Shown here: positions 25,673 to 36,957 of the stretch, piece by piece
Numbering within the stretch: position 1 is the first letter of the stretch
Layout: every line of letters starts with the position of its first letter
Source: Yponomeuta sedellus
Lineage: Eukaryota; Arthropoda; Insecta; Lepidoptera; Yponomeutidae
Length of the DNA: 64,000 nt
Direction of reading: 5' to 3'
Assembly (NCBI GenBank): GCA_934045075.1
Contig: OW203721.1
Coordinates: forward strand, 21,514,672-21,578,671
Position numbers and translations under genes: made by a program
The notes under the pieces: generated by a model
Seen by the model: the letters and a program-made list of their open reading frames with translations, nothing else
Databases searched by the model: none
What the model was told of the DNA's origin: nothing

Positions 25673-26226
25673 CCCTACAGAGAAACTAAAATTGCTGTAT
25701 TTACTCCGTCCTTGCCTAACATCATTACTTTGAGCTTAAGTAGTATTCTGTTTATTGACTCATACAGTTTAGATCTGAGTATATATTATTTGATTCTATG
25801 TAAGTGAAGAAATTGACCATAAGTGTCGATATTTCTCGAAGTAATTAATTATTCTACTCTACAGAGAAACTAAAATTGCCGAATTTACTCCGTACTTGCG
25901 TAACAACATTTACCATGAGCTTAAGTAATATTTTGTTTATTGACTCATACAGCTTCGGTCTGTGTATATATAATTTGATACTATGTAAGTGACGAAAATC
26001 ATCATCTGGTTCGATATTTCTCGAAGTAACTAATTATTCTATCCTACAGGGAAACTAAAATTGACGTATTTACTATATCATTGCGTAACATTATTACTTT
26101 GAGCTTAATTAGTATTTAGTTTATTGACACGTACAGCTTTGGTCTGTGCATATGTTATTTGTTATTGTGTAATTGAAGAAATTGACCATAAGGGTCGCTT
26201 TTTTCTCGAAGTAATTAATTATTGAC
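25673..26226. repeat. Three-unit tandem repeat, period 184-185 bp
   Basis: Units start at about 25677, 25861 and 26046 with CTACAGRGAAACTAAAATTG and end with TTTCTCGAAGTAAYTAATTATT. Units differ at scattered sites, roughly 15% by eye, so the array is moderately old. No coding potential or known family. Confidence 0.85.
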
Positions 26227-26334
26227 CGAAGACGAGCGAACAACTTGATAGATATTTTGCTACCCCTATTTAATGGTATCTATTAAGAGTTGTAGGAAAA
26301 TCCGAAAGGAATTAAATATAGACTACTACGTAGC

Positions 26335-26480
26335 TTAAACCCGCAGCTTTGCCCGCTGTAGAAATTATACCATGTGAACGCGTTACCGGTATATCAAGTA
26401 TCTTAAATCTCAATTCAGATCTTGGTCTATCTGTAAGCCAAGTTTCCTGTAACTGCATTCAGTCGTTATTGCGTGATTGT
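26335..26480 (+). repeat. Diverged interspersed repeat
   Basis: It contains CCCGCAGCTTTGCCCGC, then TTGTGTAACAAACATC, as in the moth repeats at 11436-11640 and 35005-35340. Degenerate. Confidence 0.4.
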
Positions 26481-26485
26481 GTAAC

Positions 26486-26743
26486 AAACATCTTAGTTAT
26501 ATATTAAACGGGTCAAATCGCGATTATTTATTAGGTAAAACGTAATTACCTTATTTCCCGACGTTTCGGCAGCGTTACTGTTGCCGTTGAGTCTACCCGA
26601 GACCACGGCAACTGTAACGCTGCCGAAACGTCGGGAAATAAGGTAATTACGTTTTACCTAATAAATAATCGCGATTTGACCCTTTTAATATGTAACTATG
26701 TATGAGTATCGCGAATCATTTAGAGATACAATCGAAACATCTT
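26486..26743. repeat. Near-perfect 77-bp palindrome with 9-bp TSD
   Basis: Arms 26510-26586 and 26606-26682 pair with one mismatch around a 19-nt loop. Weaker pairing extends about 20 bp further out. The right arm plus 26683-26734 matches the non-palindromic copy at 21155-21300, so the left arm is an inverted duplication made on insertion. AAACATCTT flanks the unit (26486-26494, 26735-26743). Each arm holds the CGGCA...TGCCGAAACGTCGGG hairpin. Confidence 0.85.
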
Positions 26744-26794
26744 CACAAACTTGCAGTGAGACGTCTACGTAGTCTATAGACGTCTCACTTCAGG

Positions 26795-27060
26795 GCACAT
26801 GCCTTAGCTCGTAGAGAGAGTACGGGATTAATTTATTAGCACGCGTGAACAACGCAAGAGACCCACTTTCGATACCCAGTGCGGGCAAGTACCAATGATT
26901 TTATTTTCTAAGTTATGCACATTTGTGAGTTAAAGTAGCAATACCACTCGCTATGCGTAAAGGAAAACATCGTGAGGAAACCTGAGGGTCTGAGATGTTC
27001 ACAAACCTAAGCGCTTAAAATTATCTCATTTGTGATATTAGTAGGATATGGCTCATTGCA
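26795..27060 (+). mobile_element. tRNA-derived SINE (GGAAAACATCGTGAGGAAACCT type)
   Basis: A degenerate tRNA-like head (CCTTAGCTCGTAGAGAGAGTACGG...TTTCGATACCC) is followed by the body CCACTCGCTATGCG-AAAGGAAAACATCGTGAGGAAACC. This body is common in moth introns. Related pieces lie at 28598-28800, 31140-31330, 44032-44170 and 53085-53260. Confidence 0.65.
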
Positions 27061-27469
27061 ACATCGCATATTGAAATGTAGTTAAAAAGCGATTGAAGTA
27101 TTGAGACAAGCAAAACATTAACACCATACTATCTACCTTACATGGATAAACCTTATTAACAAATTGATCCTAGTACCCGATATCGACGTGCGTACTTATA
27201 GGCACTAATAAATGTTAAGGAAGAAGAATAAAATTTATTTAAATAAACAGCCAGAGGTTGCTTATGCTAAACTGTATTTTAGTTTGTTGGCAGTTGGTAG
27301 ATTAATAAAGATATTTGAAACTCCACACACTGCACACTACTTCTTGCTTTTCCTACGCCTAAGTCTTGGGTTTAGTTCATCACATCTCATTGCCACAAAC
27401 AAAAGGGCAGTATACAGGCGAGAATCAAAACTAGCCAACTACAAACGGTACAGTTTATTTAACATAACA
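27061..27469. other. Intron 2, no supported exon
   Basis: AT-rich. The frame at 27212-27472 shows no known domain. Confidence 0.4.
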
Positions 27470-27665
27470 TAACATTTACATACAGGCACATACATTGCTT
27501 CTGGCCCCACACTAGGATACCCTGTGTCGTAGGAACCAGAAACAACGACATCACAAACATGTAAACATCCAAGACCTGGACTTTTTTTTTTTTTGTTTCC
27601 AGCTGGGATTCGAACCCGGGACCTCTTGCATGGTAGGCAGACGCGCTACCGCTACGCCACAGAGG
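27470..27665 (-). mobile_element. tRNA-Gly-like SINE
   Basis: The inverse of 20355-20530. On the minus strand it reads CTGTGGCGTAGCGGTAGCGC...CTACCATGCAAGAGGTC...GGGTTCGAATCCCAGC, then the body ending in ATGTTATGTTATG. The tRNA-like part is better preserved than in the other copy, but the acceptor stem does not pair. Confidence 0.7.
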
Positions 27666-28597
27666 TCGTTTTAACGTAGATACTACAATTGACTCATGCT
27701 GTTGATGAAACAAAACAGGTTTATCAGGAACGTGGCAAGCGGGAAACCTTTCGGACTAAGTAATCTAATTTACGAACGTGTTTGCTGCGGATTCCATACT
27801 AGGTCCCACCTCCCCAAATGTGTCTTTTGAAGATTTGCAAAAAGCAAAGGCTCGTAATAACAACGGCACAGAGGTCAGTGCGAGCGCAGGAAACAGTCGT
27901 CATTAGAGCAAATAGGACTGAGTGGCTGCGGTGGCCTCACCACAAATAATTAAAAAAAACAGAGGAACAACCACATTGCTTAGGATTGCGGGACACAAAG
28001 GCGTTGGCATTTGATTTCGTGGAATGTAATTTAATTAACTCGGCTTAGGGACTTACTGAGCCTCTGGAACTATTGGCTAAACCCCATCTCGGCACTAAAT
28101 AAGTTACTTTCACCCCTGAGGTAATGTACTATTGACCCATTGCAATACAGTGTAAGTACAGGGGTCTCGCCAAAGCATAGGGTTCTGACTTAGGATGATC
28201 TGGAGAGTAATTCTCTAGCATTGGTCTTTCGTCACTACCCTTCAGGTGGTCAGTAACTAAGGACCCTATAACGGTGCAAACCTCTTTACCCCATTTTTTT
28301 ATATTTCTTTAAATCTGTCTATCATTTCCAAAATTTTAAATTACGTCACCAATTTTTGAGATTTCCCTCATATATAATTAAAACACAAAGTCGTTCCAGT
28401 GTTATTATTCATTAAAAGATATACAACGTTACAACCCATAAGCGCCATAGTACAGCTGATTAAGAACAAATTAGTTGCGTACCATGAAGCAGAGTTACAA
28501 AAAAAGAAAGGTCTTTTATAACATAAGCCTGTTTAATTAAATGGAGAGTCATCTCCCTGTTAAAAAAACTATCTGTGGTAACAAGGCGCACTCTGAC
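27666..28597. other. Intron 2 with one dispersed repeat
   Basis: Positions about 28050-28150 (GAACTATTGGCTAAACCCC...TTTCACCCCTGAGGTAAT) resemble 36360-36465. This is a shared unclassified repeat. No exon is seen. Confidence 0.4.
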
Positions 28598-28800
28598 TAG
28601 CGATGATAGCGTAGTTGGTAAAACGCCTCACATTCAAAATGAAGTGGGTCCAAAGCCACACGTACTCATATCAATGACGTTGTTTTCGAAGTTACTCACA
28701 TTTGATTATGTGATTTATAGTGGCAAATTTACTCGCAGTTTTAGATTGACAAAAGACATCACGAGGAAATTGGCTTGCCGTGCTTATTATTGCTATGGCC
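28598..28800 (+). mobile_element. Degenerate tRNA-derived SINE
   Basis: The head GATAGCGTAGTTGGTAAAACGCC...GTGGGTCCAAAGCC fits a tRNA-like arrangement. It is followed by a body with CTCACATTTGATTATG and ACATCACGAGGAAATTGG, a decayed form of ACATCGTGAGGAAACCT. Confidence 0.55.
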
Positions 28801-29239
28801 CATAAAGTTTCTTTTTACTATAACTTTCGCAAGAACTACAAATTATTGACGATTCAGAGACGAGCAACCAATGACGCGAGCTCCGTCTTAACACACCATA
28901 AAGGTCTGCGGATCAGAGCAAAACCTAGCCGGAGTCCTGCGACAAAAAATCAAAAGTTAATCTGCATTTAATAAGTCAATAACAATGATACTACCAAAAG
29001 GTGGTCTTCTGCGGTAACAATTTTGCAGCCTCTACTCACCCTCTTTCACGGGCAATTTGCTTTTGTTTCTCCTTTTAATTTCCGCGACAGTATTTTTGTA
29101 TTGTCCTCATTTTCCGAGGAGGCGAAATATCCTCTCACCTTTATCTTTTGTCACATTTCGTTCGGTGAAACAAGCTGGTTGGATTTCTTCATTGTTACTT
29201 TAGCAGCTCGGTCCCGTCGGCGGTTTTAAATTGGGCGAT
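28801..29239. other. Intron 2, no supported exon
   Basis: Short frames at 28780 and 29023 show no recognisable domain. Confidence 0.35.
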
Positions 29240-29970
29240 AAAAAGTGTCTTTTGCTTGAGGTTGAATTTCACTAGTGTGGCCGGGCCGACGGAGATCTCG
29301 GTTTCGATATGTGACATTCTCGGTCAAAACTATGTCTCAATTTCGGTCGAATTTGAATGCAGGCCTCATAAACATTGACTAGTGTGCCGGGTCCGGCCGA
29401 GATCTCGGATTCGGCCACGGTCGTTCTCGATCAATCTTTCGGTCTCGGCCGAGATTGGATATGCCTCAGTGTTGTGAGCTCGCACGTCAAGCTATACTAG
29501 TCCACTGCTGGACATAGCCCTCCCGTAATGAGCGCCATACCGTCCTGTCTTCAGCTTGCCACGTTCAGCATCTATCTGCCTGCAGCTTTTTGTAGATCGT
29601 CACCCCACCTTATCGAGAGCGTCCTACACTATGTTTGCCGAGTCGCGGTCTCCACTCAAAAACACATTTACGAGCGTCTCGTGTCTTGCCTGTTCTCTTA
29701 TGAATGTCGGCTTTTATCCAATCAAATGGTTTTTTTTTGGCGTAATGGTGAAAACCATAGTATCTCTTTTCATCTCAATCGACGGCATTGCAGTGACGGT
29801 GCAGCGACATTGCGACGTTGTCGCAGCGTGTACGCCGCGCAATCGCAGCGAGCTCGCTACTTAATCGGCTTGCTTTCAAATTGTTCGCAAAGCGCTAGTG
29901 TGATATTCCTCGCTAGTGTGATATTGCTCTAACGTGTCCCGAGATCCCGAGATTTCTCGACCAGACTTTT
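29240..29970. repeat. GC-rich repeat-like block with nested LINE stub
   Basis: Two imperfect units (about 29272-29390 and 29385-29480) share TAGTGTG-CCGGG-CCG-GAGATCTCGG. Further right, CGCTAGTGTGATATT occurs twice (about 29893 and 29912), followed by CCCGAGATCCCGAGATTTCTCG. The minus strand at 29499-29590 is a YVQQWT-type LINE 3' stub. A 134-codon frame at 29528 runs antisense across that stub and is not a gene. Confidence 0.45.
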
Positions 29971-30349
29971 TACCTTCAAATCGAATTTTGTGTTGTTGAC
30001 TTTTATACAATTGTATAAGCCCTTTACAGAAAGTTGAGGAATACCAGTTTTTTTTTTCTTAAAATTGTTCACAAGAATTAAATGAATAAGTTTTAAATTT
30101 AAGGCCGACTTTATACAAATAAAAAAAAATGCATAATAAACTTGTGACTTATCAAATTTACGAGTTCGTCCGATAAAAATTCCAATATATTGTTCGTTTT
30201 AAAATTAAGGGTCCAAAGTTATTTAAGGTGATAGGTGGAAATGCCTGTCGAATTCCTACATTTTAATTTTAAATGTTATCCCTGAATCCACTGAACAGAA
30301 ATCTTGAAATGGTTTCGGAATATAAGTGCCGTGCTTTGCAATGCACTTT
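29971..30349. other. Intron 2, nothing recognised
   Basis: AT-rich sequence with no repeat or exon signal I can support. Confidence 0.4.
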
Positions 30350-30544
30350 AAGTCGTTGATGCCGGCTGACATCTAATGGCAGTTGTCAAGCCATGCCATG
30401 GGCGGCTTGATAACTTCTGACAGTAAGACCCGCCACTGTTTTACTATCTTCCACCAACCCAGACGGCCCGGTATGGCCTAGCCTTCCCGCGATGCAGTAA
30501 GAGACCCGTGCCCCAGGACAGGGGAGATACAAGGGTTGATATCG
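30350..30544 (+). mobile_element. 5S-derived SINE, 3' half
   Basis: It starts at GATGCCGGCTGACATCTAATGG, includes GGGCGGCTTGATAACTTCTG and ends ACAAGGGTTGAT. The 5S-like head is lost. Confidence 0.75.
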
Positions 30545-31139
30545 AATATTCCAACATCTCCATACACAAAACAGAACTGAAAAACACTACTAATATCCAA
30601 AAATACCGACCCAAAAGCCTCTGACGTCGCTAGCAAGGGGCAACGCAGTACCGCCATTCTTCGAAATTCCTTACGTGTATTACCCGAGGATAACAGCCAT
30701 AGCCGAGGCTCCTCAGAAAATTATTAAGCCATCTCTTTACAGGAAAGCCTAAAAGGAAATCTTGACTTTACAATTTACCACTAGCAAGTAGAAAATAATG
30801 TTTTTACGAGTACAAAATTACGTCAACTGTTTAATTGTATGGCAGTACGTCTATTTAGAAACTTAGTTTAGAAACATCAGGGCATAATATTAGTTCGGTT
30901 TTTATTACGAAACATTTGTATACGGCCTTCGGTTATGGTTTGTGAACGGTATTCTTTGTAAAAACATGATTACTTAAAACACTCCAAAAACGGTTACTAA
31001 ACCTGTCTGTGGTGCAGATTTTACAAGGAAAAAATGTAAGCAGATTTTAAATTAAATAAAAAGACCAATGAGTGCTTTAGAATAATGGTGTTTTAATAAT
31101 TAAGACCATCTAAATATTCACATTTGTATTTTACATTTG
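30545..31139. other. Intron 2, no supported exon
   Basis: Nothing recognised. Confidence 0.35.
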
Positions 31140-31330
31140 TGAATTTTTAGTAGCTATTCCACTCGTTGTGAAGAAAAACATCGTGAGGAAAGCTGAGTAC
31201 CTACCTGAAGTGTTTACATATTTCTTTCGCAATCCACCACGGACACGAATGGTAGTTAAGTTTATACTCTCTCTCTCTCTGAGGCAAAGCCTGTGCAATG
31301 AGATGAAATAGGCTGCATTATAAGACTGTG
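31140..31330 (+). mobile_element. SINE body fragment
   Basis: It contains ATTCCACTCGTTGTGAAG-AAAACATCGTGAGGAAA, a (CT)n run at about 31267 and the terminal GCCTGTGCAATGAGATG...GGCTGCATTATAA. The tRNA-like head is not visible. Confidence 0.55.
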
Positions 31331-31810
31331 AAAGTTTAAGGCAGAGACAGAGTGTACCACAAAGTCTACAAAATTAGACCATAGCAACTATCTCGAGGAA
31401 TTTTCGTTAAATACTAGATTTTACGAGCAATTTATGTGACGCACAGTTTTCTGAGCTGAACTAGAATTTCCGTAGAAAGATACATACAGATAGTCAGAGG
31501 ACCGTTTCGAATTTTAGTACAATTCCATCTTACCCGGGGCCGGGGCATTCTTAAAACTGCAGTTTTCAGCTAATAATGATAAATTTGAGATATATTGCGT
31601 AGCAGTCTTCCTACTTGATAATATGTGTGTTAATCGACTTTGCAATGTATATCACATTATGATATAAGTAATCATGAATAAAATTCTATAAAACAGGCCC
31701 CTGACAGACGTTGTCCAGTACAAGTTTCAATAAATAGTTAAGTTATTAATTTTTTCTGTATAATTTTTTTTCTCGAATCTACCTGAAATTTTTCCAATTA
31801 AGTTTTAATT
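31331..31810. other. Intron 2, nothing recognised
   Basis: AT-rich; no exon or repeat family identified. Confidence 0.35.
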
Positions 31811-31960
31811 GTTAGAATATTTTCGGGGCTTATTCGCGTAGTAATTTTTTGCTAATTTACCTCGACGACGTTTCGACGACGTTACAGTCATCGTGGTCAC
31901 GAGAAGACTGATGGCTGGTGCCCGCTCGCATCTAAAATAAGCCCCGAAAATATGCTAACA
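31811..31960. repeat. 150-bp element with 24-bp terminal inverted repeats
   Basis: Arms 31811-31834 and 31937-31960 (core ATATTTTCGGGGCTTATT) match with one mismatch. The interior, on the minus strand, reads GTGACCACGATGACTGTAACG...TCGTCGAAACGTCG. That is the same GAAACGT-hairpin layout as 10676, 21155 and 26510. The arms may be true TIRs or a snap-back end. Confidence 0.7.
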
Positions 31961-32454
31961 AAGTCGCGAAAGTATGTTATAATTTTAATTGGTTATTACA
32001 AACAGTTGCAAGTTCCGAAATAGCAAGTAGTGCAGTCCTCTTCAAGCGATTTTCTGACTCATGAACAGCACATTTTAAATTGATTTGCTAAAAGCATCAT
32101 TTATTAATTCGTCGCATTAATAACAAAAGTTAAATCAGCACCAAATCTTGACAAGTTCACGGACAAGTCTTTGCTTTTAAACGTATTACGAATAAAATGT
32201 ATAGTTAATAAGTTAATTTTAGTTGTTGAATAAGACGAGGCGTTAATTAAACCCACTATTTCCAAGACTCCGGACTCGGAAATAGTGGATTTAATAAAAG
32301 TAAAACATCTTTCTCGCCTTCAAAACAGTAACTTAGTTCTTACATTGTGTCTACGTGTCTTAATTCCATTTATAAGTGCTGGAAAAATGTGGAAGCATAT
32401 GTATTTTTCAATCAATAATGTTTAAAAGTCTTCTTTGAATATAATGTTTAATAT
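31961..32454. other. Intron 2; small hairpin
   Basis: A 15-bp hairpin with one mismatch (AAACCCACTATTTCC) lies at 32249-32292. Nothing else is seen. Confidence 0.4.
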
Positions 32455-32612
32455 TATTATGAGCCCCCTGCAGTACAATTCCACCGAACTGCGTTCCCCA
32501 ACCCGCATGCCCAGTGTGGGGATTATTGGCACTACCCCCTATGATAGCACAACGTGGCGCTCTTTAGGGGAGGGCTATGTCCAGCAGTGGACTAGTATAG
32601 CCTTACGACGAC
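32455..32612 (+). mobile_element. LINE 3'-end fragment (YVQQWTS-type)
   Basis: It carries CCCCCTGCAGTACAATTCCACC, then GGGGATTATTGGCACTACC. It ends in a frame reading WRSLGEGYVQQWTSIA, the family C-terminus. Confidence 0.7.
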
Positions 32613-35004
32613 GCCGATTACTATGAGATTGAACAGTTTTAAAACCTTTATCTCTATTTAACGGCAAATTTTATGCATCGCGAAAATGGCGAAGCAAGGA
32701 TTCGACACTATTCTATTAAACTTATAGAGAGATAAGTGGACGGGGAAATAATTGTTAAACAAAAGACCATTCATAGTCATGCTGTACGAGAAACGCCGGT
32801 CGTCGTGGTGAAAATCGATAAAGACGCTGGGCGCTGGCAAGCAGCGAGCGTATTCAAATCACGTGCCCTGCTGATGACAAGAGTCTCGGTGCGACCGCGC
32901 TTCGTGTAAGAGACAATGCCCGGGCCCGAGCATCCTGCCTTAATTTCATTCCCCACTTGCCCACTCTATCGGAACACCTCAGCCTTTATTGTTATTGCGG
33001 TAAATATAGCATTCCCTTTGTTACACAGCTTCCAGTCCCACTCGTTTGGAAAATAAAAGAAATGCTTTAATTATTTTTCTAGCACGATGACGCCGAAATG
33101 CGAAGCGAGACTCATATTTTGTCGAATGAGACTTAGCTACATTCCACTTACAGCTCTACACATGGTGTTACAAGGTTGAAGTGGGTGAAAATTAAATTAT
33201 TTCGGGCTCAGTGCCAAAACATGAGTTGACTTGGGCGGAATTAAGTAAAATACTGTTAGCAATCGCGCACATGTAGTATGCAGTTCACATGTTTTAAATA
33301 CATACGAGATTTCTCTGGCTGGTCATAGCACTCAGAATTCCGATGAAATAAACAATCCATTGCTCTCAACATTTTATCTCGTGAGAGTTTTATTTCTCCG
33401 AAGATAAGACCCGGTCCTCTATATCCAATCACTTTTATCGAACTTGAAACAATTTTATGTCACATCGAAACAGCGACCAATTTCATCAATTGGATGACAA
33501 TAGCTACGTGGCGGCGTGCCGTGTGTGTTTAGAGGGATCGAACTTGTGGAACAATATAGATAAGTAACTATGCACAGATATGCCGTTGTTTTACTGTAAC
33601 TATAGAATCATTGAATAGATGGATTGTGTGTTCACATGTTTTGACACAGGCAAAATGTGCTTCTTGCACTTCAACGTATTTCATTCACAAGGACCACACA
33701 AATAGGAAAAAAATGCAACGCAATTTCTTTAGTCGCACCAACGCTATAACGGGCATCCAAGCAAAGGCGTATGTAAAAGCCACGACTTATTGGACGCATA
33801 CCATGCTCTGCGGTTATTTGTATTTTTTTTTTGTTGCTGTTATCGGCCGGACACCTCGGCAACCAGCACTGCGGTAAAGGGAGGAATCCTGCATTTTGAT
33901 TGTATCGGCTTTCCAATATTGGTTTCTCTCTAATTCATTCTTTTGCAATACGCTGCTGCACTGCACCGCTGCAAAAATGGCTGGACGGAGCGTGCACGCT
34001 CGTAACTTTTTCAATGTAGTTATGCTTTTTCCTGCGTGGCGGCTTTTAGATTTTGACATATGACGTGACCGGCTCACTAATTTCGGGATGGCATGGTTGT
34101 TGCGGCGCATAGAGATTATGTCGGAAAATGTTATGACTACAGTTGCTATACAGCGGTACTAAGCGGTACCGCGGAACGGACATACTTTTTAGGACTTGAC
34201 GTACAAAACACTATTAAAGCAAAAAGTATTATACGATGACACTTTAAGTAACTTTTAGAGGTTTGTATATCAAAGAAATTTGTGAGATCTCCTGTAAATC
34301 ACAGCAGAAGTGTGAGCTGACTTTGCGGTAAAATCTTTAAGTTCTATCTATAATTACTGAGAATATCTGAGGAATATCTCGTACAAACCGGGTTTTTCTC
34401 AGTCTTATGGGTGTTTTAGTGGAATAATGTTTAAAGAGTAAGTTTATAAATAAGACGATAAGAAGATAAATGTTGCTGATAATTGTTTATTTATTGACAA
34501 AAACGGGAAACAATATGTGAAATGAATGGCAGATTAAAACGAATAGTTAATTAGCAAGAATTACTGCTGCGTTTGGTATTGCTGATTGGCAGGCGCATAC
34601 ATACATACACACAAATCATACCTTGCTTGGTATGCTTTGTGAGTTTGTATGTACCTTAGATTTGGTGTAGATTATTATCTGGTTTGAAATCTACACCAAA
34701 CTAAGGCTAATTACGAGCCAGCTAACGCGGCTTCACCGATTGTCCGCCTTCGAACAGAAATACTGCTAAAAGGATAGGCCTGAGATGGCATGAGAAACGT
34801 AACAGCACTTTTAATGTAGTGCAAATCATTTTTCAACGCTATAATACTTTTCACCACTATGAGTTGAGCCTTACAGTTTCGAACCAATCGCTGAAAATCA
34901 TGAATATTTACGAAAATGTTAAATATTATTTGTTTTTTAGGTTGCCGTGTTTGTGTACTACTGCCGGACAAAGGCCTCCCGTATATATACGAGTATTTTT
35001 AACT
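32613..35004. other. Intron 2, no supported exon
   Basis: About 2.4 kb without recognised repeats or receptor homology. A 13-bp hairpin (TTTGGTGTAGATT) lies at 34661-34700. Frames at 33611-34110 and 34711-35115 lack domains and splice context. Confidence 0.4.
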
Positions 35005-35340
35005 ACCTGGTGCCCGCGACTTCGTCTGCGCAGGATTCGTATTTCGAGTAGCTTATATATACAAAATATTCAAAAGGTTTTGGCAGCGCAGTTTTGGCAG
35101 CGCACGCCTGAATAACTCGCAAATGTTAGATTTTTTTCCGACTTACTTGACACTTTTCGCCATATTTCTGACAATTCACACAATATCCTCATAAATTGTA
35201 TCCTATGTGTTAGTCTGATGTATAAGCTATATTATTGTAAAGTTTCATTAAAATCCATACTGTAATTTTTACGTGAAAGAGTAACAAACATCCATCCATC
35301 CATACATACAAACATTTCCGTTCATAATATTAGTAAGATT
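35005..35340 (+). repeat. Interspersed repeat with CATC/CATA tail
   Basis: It starts CCTGGTGCCCGCGACTTCGTC and ends ACGTGAAAGAGTAACAAACATCCATCC...ATAATATTAGTAAG. This is a repeat with these ends that I know as common in lepidopteran DNA; its class is uncertain. Confidence 0.55.
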
Positions 35341-35351
35341 TTCCACCTTAT

Positions 35352-35762
35352 TAAAAATCAGCTAGGCGAACCGAGTAATTGGAGAAGCGCTCGTGGCCTA
35401 GGCGAACCGAGTAATTGGAATCAATCACTTGGTTAAGCAACAACAGGCGCGGTCAGGTACGGGATGGGTGAGCGTCCCGTGACTACCGCAAGTGGCATTT
35501 TTTTCCGAGCGCTTCCGTGCTTCGCAAGGCACGTTAAGCCGTTGGTGCCGGCTGTCATATAATGGCAGTCGTTAAGCCATGTCGGAGGCCTTATGGGCGG
35601 CTTGATAACTTCTGACAGTAAGGCCCGCCACTGTCTTACAATCTTCCACCAACCCGGACTAGGCCCCCGTGGTGGAGTATGGCCTAACCTTCCTGCGATG
35701 CAAGAAGAGACCCGTGCCCCAGCAGTGGGGACATACAAGGGTTGATAACGTAAAAATCAGCT
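35352..35762 (+). mobile_element. 5S-derived SINE with 12-bp TSD
   Basis: TAAAAATCAGCT flanks the element (35352-35363, 35751-35762). The 5' end is odd. AGGCGAACCGAGTAATTGGA occurs just before the element head and again inside it, about 35 bp later, suggesting an end-to-end template jump. The 5S-like block is at about 35433-35475 and the 3' end is ACAAGGGTTGATAACG. Confidence 0.88.
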
Positions 35763-35907
35763 GCCAAAACTTGCTCATGTATAACCAAACGGTAGGTCAT
35801 CAAACAAAAGTGTTGTATAGACCTAATTAATTCTGCGCATGTTACTGGAGGGCTGAATTTCATAAAACTACATTACTTAGTTGATTATGTCAAATCGATA
35901 TACATCA

Positions 35908-36052
35908 CGTTCGGCCAGTTTCTGAATTGAGAATTTCGCTAAGTAAGGTGCTTTCTGTAGTGCTTTTACTACGAATTCCCCAGAAAAGAGCGTGACAGAA
36001 CGTTTTATAAGTATTTACTTAGTGGAATTCTCAATTCTGAAATTGAACTCTT
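35908..36052. mobile_element. Short MITE, about 130-140 bp
   Basis: Ends GGCCAGTTTCTGAATTGAG...GCTAAGTAA and, inverted, TTACTTAGTGGAATTCTCAATTCTGAAATT form roughly 33-bp terminal inverted repeats. The middle contains AGAAAAGAGCGTGACAGA. The second copy at 52333-52470 shares ends and middle. Confidence 0.75.
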
Positions 36053-36359
36053 CCTACAAGTTAATCAGTGGGTATTTTTATCGAATTTTCATAGTAAACC
36101 ACAAATTTTAGTTCCAAAAACAGTGCTCAGGCGAGCTTATTTACCAGTAACTGGGAACCCGATAAATTCAATGGCAATATTTTTGCTACTGAAAATTGGA
36201 ATAAGCTTATATAGCTTAATCGCTTAAGGAACGCGATGAAAACTTTTCAATACATTTCAACCCTAGAGAGAATCGTTTTCAACTGAAGCTGTCAAATAAT
36301 AAAGAAAGTTTTATTTTATACTTTCCTTATAATTGTAATGAAAAGAACTGTACTGTACT

Positions 36360-36465
36360 GAACTGTACCTCGAGCTATTGGTGCCAAGCCCCGTCTCAGG
36401 ACTAAATTTAAGTTTATTTTACCCCTAGGGTAATAATGCACTATTATTTTATTGCATTGTATTCT
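36360..36465. repeat. Unclassified dispersed repeat
   Basis: GAGCTATTGGTGCCAAGCCCC...TTTACCCCTAGGGTAATAATG resembles the block at 28050-28150. No coding content. Confidence 0.4.
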
Positions 36466-36764
36466 TTATTTCGCATAAAACTATCCATAGTTTTTTTTAG
36501 TAAAATTACATTGAATATTTAAATGAAATTAATGAGAACACAAATAGTTTTTAGGTGTACTGCTTGTTTTTTTTTTCATTTAAAATAAGTATCTGCAGTG
36601 ACGTTAATACTTCAAGTTTACCCACGGGTGCAAAAATATAAAAAATAAACACACGGTATTAGAGAAATAACGTGAAAGCTGAACACCGCTTTCCTCAGGT
36701 TTCCAATTTAGAAACTTGACGCCTACTTTAATCTGGTTTTGCGTTCATTCGTTTTTTACACAAT

Positions 36765-36957
36765 AATTCCTGGTCCCAAACTAGGATAGCCTGGGCCATG
36801 GTAACCTGGCAAGGACATGACACACATGGAAATACACGCACGCTTCGGCCATTTGAACAAATCAAGTACCGGCCAGTGGTAATCGAACCCGCACGTCGAA
36901 CTCTCAACCGAAATCGAACACGGGTAGTATGAAACCCGCGCGACCCGCTAGACGCGC
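36765..36957 (-). mobile_element. Degenerate tRNA-like SINE
   Basis: It shares the landmark TCCCAAACTAGGATAGCCTG with the tRNA-Gly-like SINE body (inverse of 20480). A minus-strand box B-like GGTTCGATTACC lies at about 36880. Confidence 0.45.

Noticed and set aside
29528..29932. 134-codon plus-strand frame
   Set aside because: Its first part is antisense to a LINE 3' stub and the rest shows no domain or splice context.
35433..35738. 101-codon frame (also 100 codons at 17204-17506)
   Set aside because: Both lie wholly inside 5S-derived SINE copies, and the same peptide recurs wherever the SINE keeps frame.
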